From: Xanthobacter flavus
Lineage (GTDB): Bacteria > Pseudomonadota > Alphaproteobacteria > Rhizobiales > Xanthobacteraceae
Length of the DNA stretch: 64,000 bases
NCBI RefSeq assembly: GCF_017875275.1
Contig: NZ_JAGGML010000001.1
Coordinates: 248,001-312,000 of the forward strand
Reading direction: 5' to 3'
A program made the position numbers and the translations under genes. Below are positions 15,546 to 27,655 of the stretch, one piece after another (position 1 is the stretch's first letter; every line of letters starts with the position of its first letter). Below the pieces are notes generated by a model that saw only the letters and a list, made by a program, of their open reading frames with translations, ran no database searches and had not been told where the DNA came from.

Positions 15546-16771
15546 CGATCGAGGTGGACAGGAAGCAGCAGGAAGCCTGGCGGGAGGCTGCAGGTCCGCG
15601 CCCCGCCATCCCGAGGACCGTCTGGGCCCTCGGCTTCGTCAGCATGTTCATGGAAATCTCGTCCGAGATGATCCACGCGCTGCTGCCGCTCTTCCTCGCC
15701 GGCACCCTCGGTGCGAGCGTCGCCATGATGGGCATGATCGAGGGCGTGGGGGAATCCAGCGCGCAGATCGCGAAGGTCTTCTCGGGCTATTTGTCGGACC
15801 ACTTCGGTCGGCGCAAGCCGCTGATCCTGCTCGGCTACGGGTTCGGCGCCGCATCCAAGCCGTTCTTTGCCCTGGCCGGCGCTCCGGCGATGGTGTTCGC
15901 CGCGCGCTTCGCCGACCGCGTCGGCAAGGGCATCCGGGGCGCGCCCTGCGATGCGCTTGCGGCCGACGTCACCCCGCCCGAGATCCGCGGACGCGCCTAT
16001 GGCCTGCGCCAGGCCCTCGACACGGTGGGCGCCTTCGTCGGGCCGCTGCTTGCCGTCGCGCTGATGGCGCTGTTCGCCGACGACATGCGGGCCGTCTTCT
16101 GGGTCGCCCTCGTTCCCGGCGCTCTTGCCGTGCTCTGCGTCGTCCTCGGCGTCGAGGACAGGTCCGTGGGCACGGTTGGAACAGGCCGGCCTCCACCGGT
16201 GCGGATCGCGGATCTCAGGCGCCTCGAACGTCCCTTCCTTGTCGTCGTGGCCATCGGTGTCGTCTTCACGCTCGCGCGCTTCAGCGAGGCCTTCCTCGTC
16301 CTGAATGCCTACGACGAGGGACTGCCGCTGGCGCTCGCTCCGTTCGTGCTCGTCGCGATGAATGTCGTCTATTCCCTCGGCGCCTAACCCGCCGGCGCCT
16401 GGTCGGATCAGGCGCCGCCGGAGCGGCTTTTGCTCAGCGGCCTTGCCGTGCTGGTGGCGGCCGACCTCTCCCTCGCCTTCGTCCCGGGCCTGTGGGGGGC
16501 GTTCCTCGGCATCGGCTTGTGGGGCGCGCTCATGGCGCTCACCCAGGGCCTTCTCGCCAAGCTCGTGGCCCAGAACGCCCCGGCGGCGCTGCGCGGATCA
16601 GCCTTCGGCCTGTTCAACCTCGCCACTGGCCTCGCGACGCTGGCGGCGAGCCTTGCCGCCGGGCTGCTGTGGGACATCAGTGGCGCCCGGGCGACGTTCA
16701 TCGTCGGCGCCGTCTTCGCCCTCCTCGCATCCGCGCTCGTGATCACCTTCGATCCCAGCCGGAAGTCCTGA
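15542..16771 (+). pseudogene. MFS transporter interrupted by one in-frame stop
   Basis: TTG start overlapping the oxidase stop. The first 281 codons encode an MFS half with SDHFGRRKP (loop 2-3) and DRVGKGIRGAP, then TAA at 16385-16387. Reading straight through gives PAGAWSDQAPPERLLLSG and a normal C-terminal half ending IVGAVFALLASALVITFDPS, so only one codon, probably originally TAC or TAT, changed. The full product would be 409 residues. Both halves keep good membrane-helix coding, so the mutation is recent, or the stop is read through or a sequencing error. Substrate unknown. Confidence 0.85.
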
Positions 16772-16875
16772 GGCGGTCCCGCCGACCATCGTCGCGGGAG
16801 GCGCGCTGGTCCTGTCCGACAGGGGGCGGTGGACAGGCTTGGCCTGCCCACCCCTTTCGTCCCCGGGACGCACTC

Positions 16876-16995
16876 TCATCGGCCGAGATACTTGAGGAGC
16901 GCCGCGATCCCGAGGACGACCAGGACCAGGATCAGGAGGCCGAACAGCCACATCCCCCACATGCCGGAGCCCATCATTCCGTCGAAATTCAGCAT
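16876..16995 (-). CDS. Short Met-rich single-helix membrane protein
   Basis: 39 residues starting MLNFDGMMGSGMWGMW, then a transmembrane helix (LFGLLILVLVVLGIAALLKYL). A GGAGGGAA-like ribosome site precedes the ATG at 16995. The Met/Gly N-terminus resembles the Met-rich segments of neighbouring copper-related proteins. It lies downstream of the P-type ATPase gene on the same strand, 52 bp away. Function unknown; a small partner of the ATPase is speculation. Confidence 0.6.
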   Translation of the reverse strand: MLNFDGMMGSGMWGMWLFGLLILVLVVLGIAALLKYLGR

Positions 16996-17047
16996 GGTTC
17001 CCTCCCTGGAGCCGGATCCGTCTCTGCAGTCCAAGAACGAGGACGCC

Positions 17048-20097
<3,050 letters not shown>

Positions 20098-20101
<4 letters not shown>

Positions 20102-20391
20102 CGGTTGCCCCCATCGGGACCCGGCGGCCGTTCGCCTGGCTGGTGTCCCGCATGATGGCCGTGGCCGTGATGCATGAACATGTGCATCAGCGGGCAGGCG
20201 AGCAGCAGGAGGAAGGGCAGATACCCCAGCGCATGGACGCGGTGCTCCGAGAACAAAAGAAAGGCCACCGCGAGAAGAAAGCCGATGGCGACGATGCCGC
20301 CGGGCGAGCGCCAGAAGCTTCGGTGCGGGGCGCGCGTGCCGGTGTCATTGCCGGGCCGCGGCATATGGCCGGTGTCGTCATGCAAGGACAT
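20098..20391 (-). CDS. DUF2933-like small membrane protein
   Basis: 97 residues. The ATG at 20391 has a strong AGGAGG site five bases upstream. [21 protein letters not shown] helix and a second hydrophobic segment ([20 protein letters not shown]) are followed by a His-rich tail ([11 protein letters not shown]). This is the usual DUF2933 design, often encoded beside copper ATPases. The stop overlaps the start of the methyltransferase-ATPase gene by four bases, so the two are translationally coupled. The His tail suggests metal contact in the membrane, but no activity is known. Confidence 0.78.
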
Positions 20392-20458
20392 TTGGTCCTC
20401 CTCCACCTGAGCGAAGCAGGCCGGCTGCGATCGCCGACCCGCCAGCGAGGTTCGACGC

Positions 20459-21058
20459 TCACATGGGGCCCATTCCACCCGGCATCATGAGCTGGTCCGC
20501 CGTGCGCTTCTGCGCTTCGTCGAACGACGCGTAGAGCGGCCCGAGCGCGGCCTTGAGGCGGCGCACCGCTTCGAGGCGGGCGACGAGCATGCGCTCGTGA
20601 CCGTCGATCCGCTGCGGCAGGGTCGGCGCCGAGCCGCCCTGCGCGGCCATCATCATCTCCTGCATGTCACCCATCATGGCGCGATTGGCCTTGAGCGCTT
20701 CCGTGAATGCGCTCCACAGGGGCTGCTGCGCCTCAGTGATCTTCAGTTCGGCCTTCAGGAAGGCGATGCGCCCTGCGATGCGGTCGGGGTCCATCATCTG
20801 GCTCATCCCCATGCCGGCCCCTGCGTTTCCGCCGCCCATCATGCCCATGCCACCCTGGCCCATCATCCCCATCATGCCCGGCCCCATCATGCCTTGAGGG
20901 CCACCTGGCGTCGGCGTGGCCTGAGATGGCTGCGGTGCCGGCGCGGCAGCCTGGGGCGCAGCAGGCTGGGCCTCCGGCGGATGGTGCGCGTCCTCGGCGA
21001 AGCCCGGCGTCGAGAGCAGCAGCGCGCCGGCGAGCATCAGATTGCGAAACGTCGTCAT
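20459..21058 (-). CDS. Spy/CpxP-like periplasmic protein, Met-rich
   Basis: 199 residues: signal peptide to about residue 21, a Pro/Ala linker, a Met/Gly-rich run (about 57-87), then a helical Spy/LTXXQ-like domain with DPDRIAGRIAFLKAELKITEAQQPLWSAF. Spy-family proteins are periplasmic chaperones induced by metal stress. The Met run suggests Cu or Ag binding. It starts two bases from the DUF3141 stop and precedes the DUF2933-ATPase pair on the same strand, so it is likely in the same operon. Confidence 0.82.
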   Translation of the reverse strand: MTTFRNLMLAGALLLSTPGFAEDAHHPPEAQPAAPQAAAPAPQPSQATPTPGGPQGMMGPGMMGMMGQGGMGMMGGGNAGAGMGMSQMMDPDRIAGRIAFLKAELKITEAQQPLWSAFTEALKANRAMMGDMQEMMMAAQGGSAPTLPQRIDGHERMLVARLEAVRRLKAALGPLYASFDEAQKRTADQLMMPGGMGPM

Positions 21059-21060
21059 AG

Positions 21061-22959
21061 TCAGTTCTCTCCTATCGCTGCGGTCCGGCTGATGCCGGCC
21101 GCCTGGAAATCCAAACCGCTCCGTGTATCCTGTGGCCCTGTGCCCTCACTCCTGTGCTGTGGGTCCGCACCGGCTGGGTGGGCACTGCCCACGCCGTCAT
21201 AGAGACTGTCGAAGAGGCGCTCCCACAGGGCGTCCCGCAGGCGCCGGCCCTGCTCGATCCCCTCGGCGACGCGCGAGACGACGTGCTCCTCCTCGACCTT
21301 GAAGGGGTTGTCCGCTGCGGCCGGATGCCGGTCGGCGGCGACCTGCTCCGCGAGCCATCGGACATCGCGCATCCAGGGCATAAAGCCTTCCGACAACAGG
21401 TAGCGGCTGGTGCGCATTGGGTGCAGCGTCTCAAGCATCGCCGCCGACCAGGGCGTCGTCAGCGCCCGTACCCAGGGGCTGACGAACGTGCGGTAGAAGG
21501 CTTCGTTGCGCTCCGACAGGTCGCGCACGCGCTCGAAGGCAGGGTCCTGCCGGGCGAAGCGGATGTCGGACACCTCGCGCGCCTCGAAGCGGACCTGATA
21601 GGCGCCCTCACGGCAATCGGGATCGCCGGACGGATTGTCGATCTTCATCTCGTAGAGGCCGGGCGGGAGCGTCTCGATCCGCGGCAGGCTCTCGAGGATG
21701 GCCCGATGCTCCAGCCGCGCAACCTTTGCGGAAACGAAGATGCCGAGGTGACCCACATGGCGGTTGATGAGATAGACGATGCGCTGGCCCGCCGCCTTGA
21801 GATCTTCCGTATCCTGGTACACGATCGGTAACCAGCCGAGCGCCTGATGGGGCGGCGTGATGTTGTCGCCATAGGATGCGAAGATCACGAGCGGGTTGCG
21901 GATGCGCCTGAGATCCGCATGGCACCCTTCGCAGATCCGGACGCGGCCCTGCTCCAGCCTGTTGCCGACGAAGAAGTTCTCCACGATGGCGAGGATCTCC
22001 TCGCGGCTCAGGAAGTAATAGCCGCCCCACCAGCGCTCGAAGGCGAGGAACCGCTCCCGCTCAGTATCCATGTGGGCATAGAGGTTCGCGTACTTCTCCC
22101 ATACCGCCTCGGGCTTCAGCCCCTCGAAGTTCTGCACCAGAAAGGCGCCGTCGAAGCGTCCGTCCCCGAGGTCGGCGAGAAGGTGTGTCAACCACGCCCC
22201 GCCCTCGAAGCCGGCGGCGATGCGCATGGGGTTGATGCCGGTCTCGCCGGCCCAGTAGGACAGAGGGGTCCCGTTCAGCACGGCCGGTCCGGCCAGCCCC
22301 GCGCAGTTCGCGGCGAGCAGCGTCACCGCCCAGCCGGCCTGGCAGTTCCCATAGAGCACAGGCGCGGCGCCGGAATGTCGCCATGACACCTCCTCGACGA
22401 ACCGCCGCAGCACGTGAAGCACGTCGGCGAGCGTCTGCCCCGCGGCGGGCTCTGGATAGAAGGTGACGAAATAGACGGGGTGCCCCTGGTGCAGGGCGAT
22501 GCCGACCTCGGAGTCCTGCTTGAAGCCACCGATGCCGGGGCCGTGGCCGGCGCGCGGGTCGAGGATCACCACGGGCGGCTTGGCCGCGTCCAGACAATCT
22601 TCCAGGCACTCGTCCCCCACGCGGGTCACGCGCAGGAGGGCATAGTTTGCCGGACGCTCGAGCCGGCGGGCATCGAGCAGGACCTCATAGTCGAAGTCGA
22701 GCAGAGCCGGCTTACCGGCGCGCTCGTGCGCCAGCATGTTGTCGGCCCGCTGGCGCAGCGTGTCCCAGAACAGGATCCAGCGCTCGGCCACGTCCCTGCC
22801 ATAGGACAAGAAATCGCGAGCGAACGTTCCGGGATCGCTGGAGAAGGCGCTCCCTTGGGCATTTCGGGTTTGCCGCGGGGTTCCGGTGCCAGTCGGTCCG
22901 GATTGTCCAAGCGCAGCCGTGCCGGCCATAGGCTCGGCAAGCGTGTCGCGACCATACAT
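21061..22959 (-). CDS. DUF3141 protein, PhaC-like alpha/beta hydrolase
   Basis: 632 residues from the ATG at 22959, preceded by GAGGA. The centre contains DPRAGHGPGIGGFK and YGNCQAGWA; the Gly-Asn-Cys (Cys206) turn resembles the cysteine nucleophile box of PHA synthases, with an Ala where synthases have Gly. Later DNITPPHQALGW and NRHVGHLGIFVS match positions of the catalytic Asp and His. This is the DUF3141 family, soluble PHA-synthase relatives of unknown substrate. No PHA genes are near; it heads the Spy-DUF2933-ATPase group, so a stress role is possible but inferred. Confidence 0.8.
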   Translation of the reverse strand: MYGRDTLAEPMAGTAALGQSGPTGTGTPRQTRNAQGSAFSSDPGTFARDFLSYGRDVAERWILFWDTLRQRADNMLAHERAGKPALLDFDYEVLLDARRLERPANYALLRVTRVGDECLEDCLDAAKPPVVILDPRAGHGPGIGGFKQDSEVGIALHQGHPVYFVTFYPEPAAGQTLADVLHVLRRFVEEVSWRHSGAAPVLYGNCQAGWAVTLLAANCAGLAGPAVLNGTPLSYWAGETGINPMRIAAGFEGGAWLTHLLADLGDGRFDGAFLVQNFEGLKPEAVWEKYANLYAHMDTERERFLAFERWWGGYYFLSREEILAIVENFFVGNRLEQGRVRICEGCHADLRRIRNPLVIFASYGDNITPPHQALGWLPIVYQDTEDLKAAGQRIVYLINRHVGHLGIFVSAKVARLEHRAILESLPRIETLPPGLYEMKIDNPSGDPDCREGAYQVRFEAREVSDIRFARQDPAFERVRDLSERNEAFYRTFVSPWVRALTTPWSAAMLETLHPMRTSRYLLSEGFMPWMRDVRWLAEQVAADRHPAAADNPFKVEEEHVVSRVAEGIEQGRRLRDALWERLFDSLYDGVGSAHPAGADPQHRSEGTGPQDTRSGLDFQAAGISRTAAIGEN

Positions 22960-23097
22960 GGAAAGGTCCTCGTTTCGCCATCGGCACGAGGCCGACGCTG
23001 ATTTCGGGGGCATCTTGCGGCACGTCGACGCGCCGGCGCCCTCAACGGGCGCTGCTTCGCGCGTCCGCCTCACGCCTGAAATGCGTTGAGACCGGTA

Positions 23098-23490
23098 TCA
23101 GCTCTGGAAACGCGGGGGATCGAGGCCGGGCAAGACCGCCAAGCCGTCCGCGGCCTGGTTGGCGAGATCAAAGGGCTCTCGAACAAAGGTCAGATCCAGA
23201 ACGTGCAGGCTCGCGCCGTCGGCCACGGGCACATAGACACTGCAGGAGACGCTGCAGCACTTTCCGTGTTCAGCGGGTTGGGTCGGCTCGTCCGGATGAT
23301 GATCTGCGGGATCAAGCGAGGCGATCTGGTACGGATGATCCGCCGCAGCTGCGTATGCCGAATCCTCGTCATGGCACGGCGCGGAATAGGCGCTCGCGAT
23401 GGGTCCGAACAGCATGGCCATTGCCACCAGGATCGCTGGCAGCACCTTCACCCACCCCGCTGCCGACCTGAGCCTGATCATATGCCTCAT
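23098..23490 (-). CDS. Secreted Cys/His-containing small protein
   Basis: 130 residues with an N-terminal signal (LPAILVAMAMLFGPIASAYSA) and a mature part with CHDEDS, several HH/DHH pairs and GKCCSVSCSVYV. The Cys/His content suggests a metal-binding periplasmic protein. It is upstream of the DUF3141 gene on the same strand, with a 138-bp gap. I do not recognise a named family. Start could also be the next Met three codons on. Confidence 0.6.
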   Translation of the reverse strand: MRHMIRLRSAAGWVKVLPAILVAMAMLFGPIASAYSAPCHDEDSAYAAAADHPYQIASLDPADHHPDEPTQPAEHGKCCSVSCSVYVPVADGASLHVLDLTFVREPFDLANQAADGLAVLPGLDPPRFQS

Positions 23491-23573
23491 CGCCTCACCG
23501 GCGAACTATGCCTCATCATAGGTGCGCATGAAAGGACCGCCTTGAGCAGGATCAACGCGGGCGCCGACGAGGT

Positions 23574-23789
23574 CACCTGTTGCACGTGCTGTTCGGCGAG
23601 ATCATCACGCTGAACACGCTGGGACTGGGCCTGGAGGTGCCGATGTTGGCGTCGATCCGGCCAGCGTCCCTGATCCTCACCCTTGCCGCGCTCAACGCCG
23701 TGTTCCGCTTCCACCTCGGCGTGATGACGATTTTGGCAGGCTGTTCAGTGCTCGGACTGCTCTATGGGCTTGCGGGCGGTATCGGGTGA
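23574..23789 (+). pseudogene. C-terminal remnant of a ChrA chromate transporter
   Basis: The frame reads HVLFGEIITLNTLGLGLEVP, then membrane helices LILTLAALNAVFRFHLGVM and GCSVLGLLYGLAGG with a stop at 23789. This matches the last two helices of ChrA-type chromate permeases as I remember them. About 70 residues remain of a protein normally near 400, with no start codon context. The break lies next to the secreted Cys/His gene, so an insertion of the metal operon probably deleted the rest. Confidence 0.6.
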
Positions 23790-24143
23790 GCCATGAATAA
23801 TGGCTCTGTTCGACTTGGCGCGTCGACGGACGGATGCCGAACGGGGATGATGGCGGCCTCCGCAACCTCACAGAAGACCGGCCCGATCCTCTTCGGCTTC
23901 ACGTCCCCCGTTCCGGGCCGGCTCCGTGCACTTCCGCCGCGACGGGTAGGACCAGATAAGATAGCTCCCATCATGCGCTGGTCCGCGACCGACCACGTGG
24001 CGTCGTCTCGTCTCAAGTAATCGCGATCGACCGCCGCTTGGGCCTCTGCCACAATCCGGACGGCGCCACCGATCCGCATCCTCGGACAGCATGGATGGCA
24101 AGGCTCTTTCGGCTCCGGCCCTGCCGAATGACATGGAGCGTGC
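23790..24143. other. 354 bp without a recognised gene
   Basis: Short frames exist on both strands but none starts well or resembles a family I know. It follows the chrA remnant, so it may be decayed coding sequence at the edge of the metal island. Confidence 0.5.
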
Positions 24144-24572
24144 TCAGATCTGCGCAAGGTCCCAACTGGACGCGCTGGCCGCGACCCGCAACAGCGTCGT
24201 GACGCCGATGGCAATAGCGCCGATGATCGAGAAGACGATCTGCCACGTCTCGGACGGCATGGCGAGCTTCGCGATGCCATGCGTGGCGTGATAGCCGACG
24301 ATGACGGCCGGGATGACGAAGGCGAGCGCAAAGAGGAGCCGCGCCCACATCGGACGAACGACCGCGAACAGAACCTGGCCGATGCCGAGCGTGATGCCCC
24401 CGGCGATCAGGCCAACGACGATCGCACCGAGCCAGCCCGCGCCGGTTTGGTGTGCCCAAGTGCCGGCGCTGACAGCGGCGAAGAACGGCAGCGCGAAGAC
24501 CGCGAGCGTAAACAGCAGCCAGCAGAATAACGCGATGGCGGCGAGACCAAGCAGGATGCCGAGGAAAATCAT
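24144..24572 (-). CDS. Polytopic membrane protein, unknown function
   Basis: 142 residues with four or five hydrophobic helices: IFLGILLGLAAIALFCWLLF, VFALPFFAAVSAGTW, a Gly-rich segment GWLGAIVVGLIAGGITLGIG, LLFALAFVIPAVIVGYHATHG and a last helix FSIIGAIAIGVTTLL. Start at the ATG 24572 after GGAGATACCACC. No catalytic motif is visible. Proteins of this type occur on alphaproteobacterial ICEs beside the DUF2493-Toprim-ParB group; this is memory-based context only. Confidence 0.65.
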   Translation of the reverse strand: MIFLGILLGLAAIALFCWLLFTLAVFALPFFAAVSAGTWAHQTGAGWLGAIVVGLIAGGITLGIGQVLFAVVRPMWARLLFALAFVIPAVIVGYHATHGIAKLAMPSETWQIVFSIIGAIAIGVTTLLRVAASASSWDLAQI

Positions 24573-24709
24573 GGTGGTATCTCCATAAGGAAAGCTCTGA
24601 CGGTTGCGCCTTCCACCACCACCACCGCGGCGCGATCACCAGCATAGCAAGGGAAAAAGCCGCCGGAATCCCTGCAATGGGGATGCTCGGGACTTCCGCG
24701 CTCCCTCCG

Positions 24710-24910
24710 CTATCTGGCGAAGGGATCAATCTCCCAGACGATCTGGGAGGCATCGCCGTCGAATTCGTCGGCCGGCACGACCGAGAGGCTGCCGTCGCCG
24801 GCGCGAAAGATCACGATGACGACCATCAGGGTCTTGGCAAGGCTGAGGGCGAAGGCCTGCGCATCGGTAGAGGACATGGGGTCCGGCTCCTGCTCGAAGC
24901 GGAGGACCAT
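24710..24910 (-). CDS. Small ICE-associated protein
   Basis: 66 residues (or 55 from the ATG at 24877, which has GGAG nine bases upstream). The body is SLAKTLMVVIVIFRAGDGSL, then VVPADEFDGDASQIVWEID, a compact alpha/beta sequence without signal or membrane segment. It lies in the ICE maintenance segment upstream of DUF2493. I do not recognise a named domain. Real coding is suggested by the well-formed start and acidic, globular composition. Confidence 0.55.
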   Translation of the reverse strand: MVLRFEQEPDPMSSTDAQAFALSLAKTLMVVIVIFRAGDGSLSVVPADEFDGDASQIVWEIDPFAR

Positions 24911-25262
24911 CCCCCGCTGACAGGCGCCCGATTGGTCCGGCCGATGGCCGCAATCACCGCGACGGCGAAGCGGAGCGGCGGCACGCGGTGCGTAGCCGAC
25001 CCCTTGCGGGTTGATGGCGTCAGGCCCTCGGCCGGACCAAGGATCAGCGCAAAAAAAGCGGGGGTGGATGGTCGCTCGAAGATCGGCAGGTGCGGCCGTC
25101 TCCCTGCATAAGCTGACTCTGGAGGCTTTGTTCAGCTACACGTCTGATGAGTACAGGTCCTGCTCGTCAGTCCGGTGAAAATCGATAATGGAGCCAGCAC
25201 TTTCATGAGAAACGTTCAGGGCTCGTGAAATTCGATTCCGATGGTCGAGAAGGGGGCAGCGC
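24911..25262. other. 352 bp without a recognised gene
   Basis: No convincing frame on either strand. The part near 25121-25250 is less GC-rich than its surroundings and might hold a promoter or a worn insertion remnant, but I see no repeat that proves it. Confidence 0.45.
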
Positions 25263-26186
25263 TCATGCGCCGCCTGACCCGAACCGATAGACCGGGATGC
25301 CGAGCTTGCGGGCCTTGTCGGCGAGGTTGTCCTGGATGCCCGTGCCGGGGAAGATAATGACCCCGATGGGCATGACCGAGAGCATCTGGTCGTTGCGCTT
25401 GAAGGGGGCGGCCTTGGCGTGCCGTGTCCAGTCGGGCTTGAACGCGACCTGCGGCACCTTACGGGCATCGGCCCAGCAGGCGGCGATCCTCTCGGCACCC
25501 TTGGGCGAGCCACCGTGCAGCAGCACCATGTCAGGGTGCTTCGCGCGGACCTGATCGAGCTTCGCCCAGATGTGCGTGTGGTCCATCGTGTCGCCGCCGG
25601 AAAAGGCGATCTTCGGACCTGTGGGCATCATCACCTCGGTCTCAGCCCGCCTGCGGGCGGCGAGGAAATCGCGGCTGTCGATGAGGGCTGCGGTGAGGTG
25701 CCGATGGTTCACCAGGGATCCGGAGCGCGGGCGCCAGGCTGAGCCGGTGTGCCGTTCGAAGGCATCGGCAGCCTCGTCGCGCATCAGCTCGAAGGTGTTG
25801 CGGCGTTCCATGAGGCTCTGGCCCTCGGCGATGAGTCGCTCCAGCTCCGCCGAGCGCACCTCGCTGCCGTCCTGTTCCTGCTGGCTGCGGCGCTGGCCTT
25901 GCTCGTTGTCGTCAAGGGTGCCCGAGATACGGCCGGCGGCACGGTGGAAGAGATGGACGGTCGACCACAGGAGATCGGGAAGGTCCGGCTCGAGGCGAGT
26001 GTCTTGCAGCGTCGCGATGAGGGCATCGAAGATGTCGGCAATTGCGCCGGTGATGCGGTCGGCATCGGGAAGCGGCCGCGGATCCGTTTCGTCGTCCGAG
26101 GGACGGTAGCCATAGAGCTGAAGTTCCTGCAGCAGGTGATCGGTGGGAGAGGAAGCGTGGCGGGGTCCGTCGTGCTCGGTGCTCAT
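25263..26186 (-). CDS. DUF2493 domain protein
   Basis: 307 residues from the ATG at 26186 (GGAG nine bases upstream). The first half is helical and charged. The C-terminal half is the DUF2493 (YspA/SMF-like Rossmann) domain: KIAFSGGDTMDHTHIWAKLD, MVLLHGGSPKGAERIAACWA, QVAFKPDWTRHAKAAPFKRN, then VIIFPGTGIQDNLADKARK. This fold probably binds a nucleotide-type ligand; its role on ICEs is unknown. It follows the Toprim gene on the same strand, 339 bp away, in the usual ICE maintenance order. Confidence 0.85.
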   Translation of the reverse strand: MSTEHDGPRHASSPTDHLLQELQLYGYRPSDDETDPRPLPDADRITGAIADIFDALIATLQDTRLEPDLPDLLWSTVHLFHRAAGRISGTLDDNEQGQRRSQQEQDGSEVRSAELERLIAEGQSLMERRNTFELMRDEAADAFERHTGSAWRPRSGSLVNHRHLTAALIDSRDFLAARRRAETEVMMPTGPKIAFSGGDTMDHTHIWAKLDQVRAKHPDMVLLHGGSPKGAERIAACWADARKVPQVAFKPDWTRHAKAAPFKRNDQMLSVMPIGVIIFPGTGIQDNLADKARKLGIPVYRFGSGGA

Positions 26187-26525
26187 GGGAGGCTCCGTCG
26201 GTTGGACCGCAGCCTTGCGGCCTTCATGGCGACGAAGCCGGCGGGCGGGACGGACCTGCACCCCGCGGGAAGCGCGGGGCCGGAGCGTGAGCGGAGGATG
26301 GCGAAGGCCGGGGATTTTGCTTCGCGATGGAACGCCGCGTGTCGGGGCCCTGCGACGCCTGCGTCGTGGGGAAACACCGGCGACGGAAAATCACCGGCCG
26401 GAGCCATTGCCGGTCCGGGACGACTGCCGGCCGATCGCCCTCTGGAAGGCCTGGCTGCGGGTTCTCTGTCGGCGGTGGGTATCAGAGCGTGGCGGAAGAG
26501 CATTCCCGCTCGCAGCCACTCCAGA
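26187..26525. other. 339 bp spacer between Toprim and DUF2493 genes
   Basis: Contains GC-rich inverted segments (for example cggccggag / ctgccggccg around 26394-26438) but no convincing gene. It may hold the DUF2493 promoter or a leader. Confidence 0.4.
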
Positions 26526-27563
26526 TCATGGGCTCGTCACGGACAAGCGGGCGACGTCCTCGGGAGCAAGCTGACATCGGAGTTGCGCCCGCAAGGCGTC
26601 AACGCCAAAGGCGCGCAGATCTTCGTTGAAGTCGCCAAGCGTCGGCGAGAGCACGATGGCCTCGATCCCGGTGGAGTTCGCTCGTGCAATGAGGCTGTCC
26701 CGTGCCCTGTTGCCGGCCGGATCGGTGTCGCGGGCGATGTAGAGCCGCCGTAGCCCGGGTGGAAAGGCGATGGCGGAAAGGTGGGCGGCCGAGAGCGCCG
26801 CTGCCGTCGGGAGGCTTGGCAACACGCCGCGGAGGGAAAGGATCGTCTCGATGCCCTCTCCGGCAGCCATCACGTCATCAACTCGGCCGAAGCGAACGGC
26901 ATGCTCCAGCAGGTGACCTATGGCCCGCCGGGGCGTGGCGATTGCCGCCTTGTCCGATCCGTCCGGAGCGAGCCACGTCCGGTGGATGCCCATGATCCGT
27001 CCCCTGAGGTCGGTGACGGCAGCGATCATGGCCGGCAGGGGTTGAATGGGCCCGTGCGCAGCCGGGCGATAGAAGCAGCGAGGATGAAAGCGCAAGCTTC
27101 CGGTTTCGTGCAAAGCCGAGATGCCGCGGGTCCGCAGATACGCCTCTACGATTGTGCCCGAAATCGGCTCTGCAGCGGCGAACAGCCGTCGTGCCGAGAT
27201 GACCGGATCACGTGAGGAACATTGCTTTCCGCCATGAGGAGCTTCCGCGTCTGGTGAGATTGGTGGAAGGCGCAGAAATGCTTGAGCCTCTGCGACCACA
27301 TCGGTGAAGTTGAGCAGGCCCCGGCTTTCGCGGATCACGTCGAGGAGGTCGCCGTGCTCGCCCGTGGCAGCGTCGGTCCATTTTCCGGCTGGGCCCTTCG
27401 CGGTGTCCGTCAGCCGCACGAACATGGAGCGGCCGGGAGAGTTGCGAACATCGCCGACCTGCCAATAGTGCCCCTGCCGTCGGCCCGCGGAGAGATAATG
27501 GCGGCAGACTGCCTCCGCCTGCCGCCCCAACTGCCGGGCCAGATCATGGGTCACATCCGTCAT
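26526..27563 (-). CDS. Toprim-domain primase-like protein
   Basis: 345 residues from the ATG at 27563 with a GGAG site. The N-terminal part resembles a DUF7146/zinc-ribbon-replacement primase segment with ARQLGRQAEAVCRHYL, YWQVGDV and GKWTDAATGEHGDLLDVI. The Toprim domain covers about 230-330: VMAAGEGIETILSL carries the conserved Glu, and LYIARDTDPAGNRARD the DxD motif. Toprim proteins of this kind are standard on ICEs and plasmids and may act in replication or transfer-associated DNA synthesis. It lies 92 bp after the ParB-like gene. Confidence 0.82.
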   Translation of the reverse strand: MTDVTHDLARQLGRQAEAVCRHYLSAGRRQGHYWQVGDVRNSPGRSMFVRLTDTAKGPAGKWTDAATGEHGDLLDVIRESRGLLNFTDVVAEAQAFLRLPPISPDAEAPHGGKQCSSRDPVISARRLFAAAEPISGTIVEAYLRTRGISALHETGSLRFHPRCFYRPAAHGPIQPLPAMIAAVTDLRGRIMGIHRTWLAPDGSDKAAIATPRRAIGHLLEHAVRFGRVDDVMAAGEGIETILSLRGVLPSLPTAAALSAAHLSAIAFPPGLRRLYIARDTDPAGNRARDSLIARANSTGIEAIVLSPTLGDFNEDLRAFGVDALRAQLRCQLAPEDVARLSVTSP

Positions 27564-27655
27564 GGGGACGCTCCAAGAAAATGGCCCGCCGTCCGGGCCA
27601 CGCGATAGGGGGGATCGCGGAGCCACAGACGGCGGGCCAGGTTGCCCGGGGAGGA

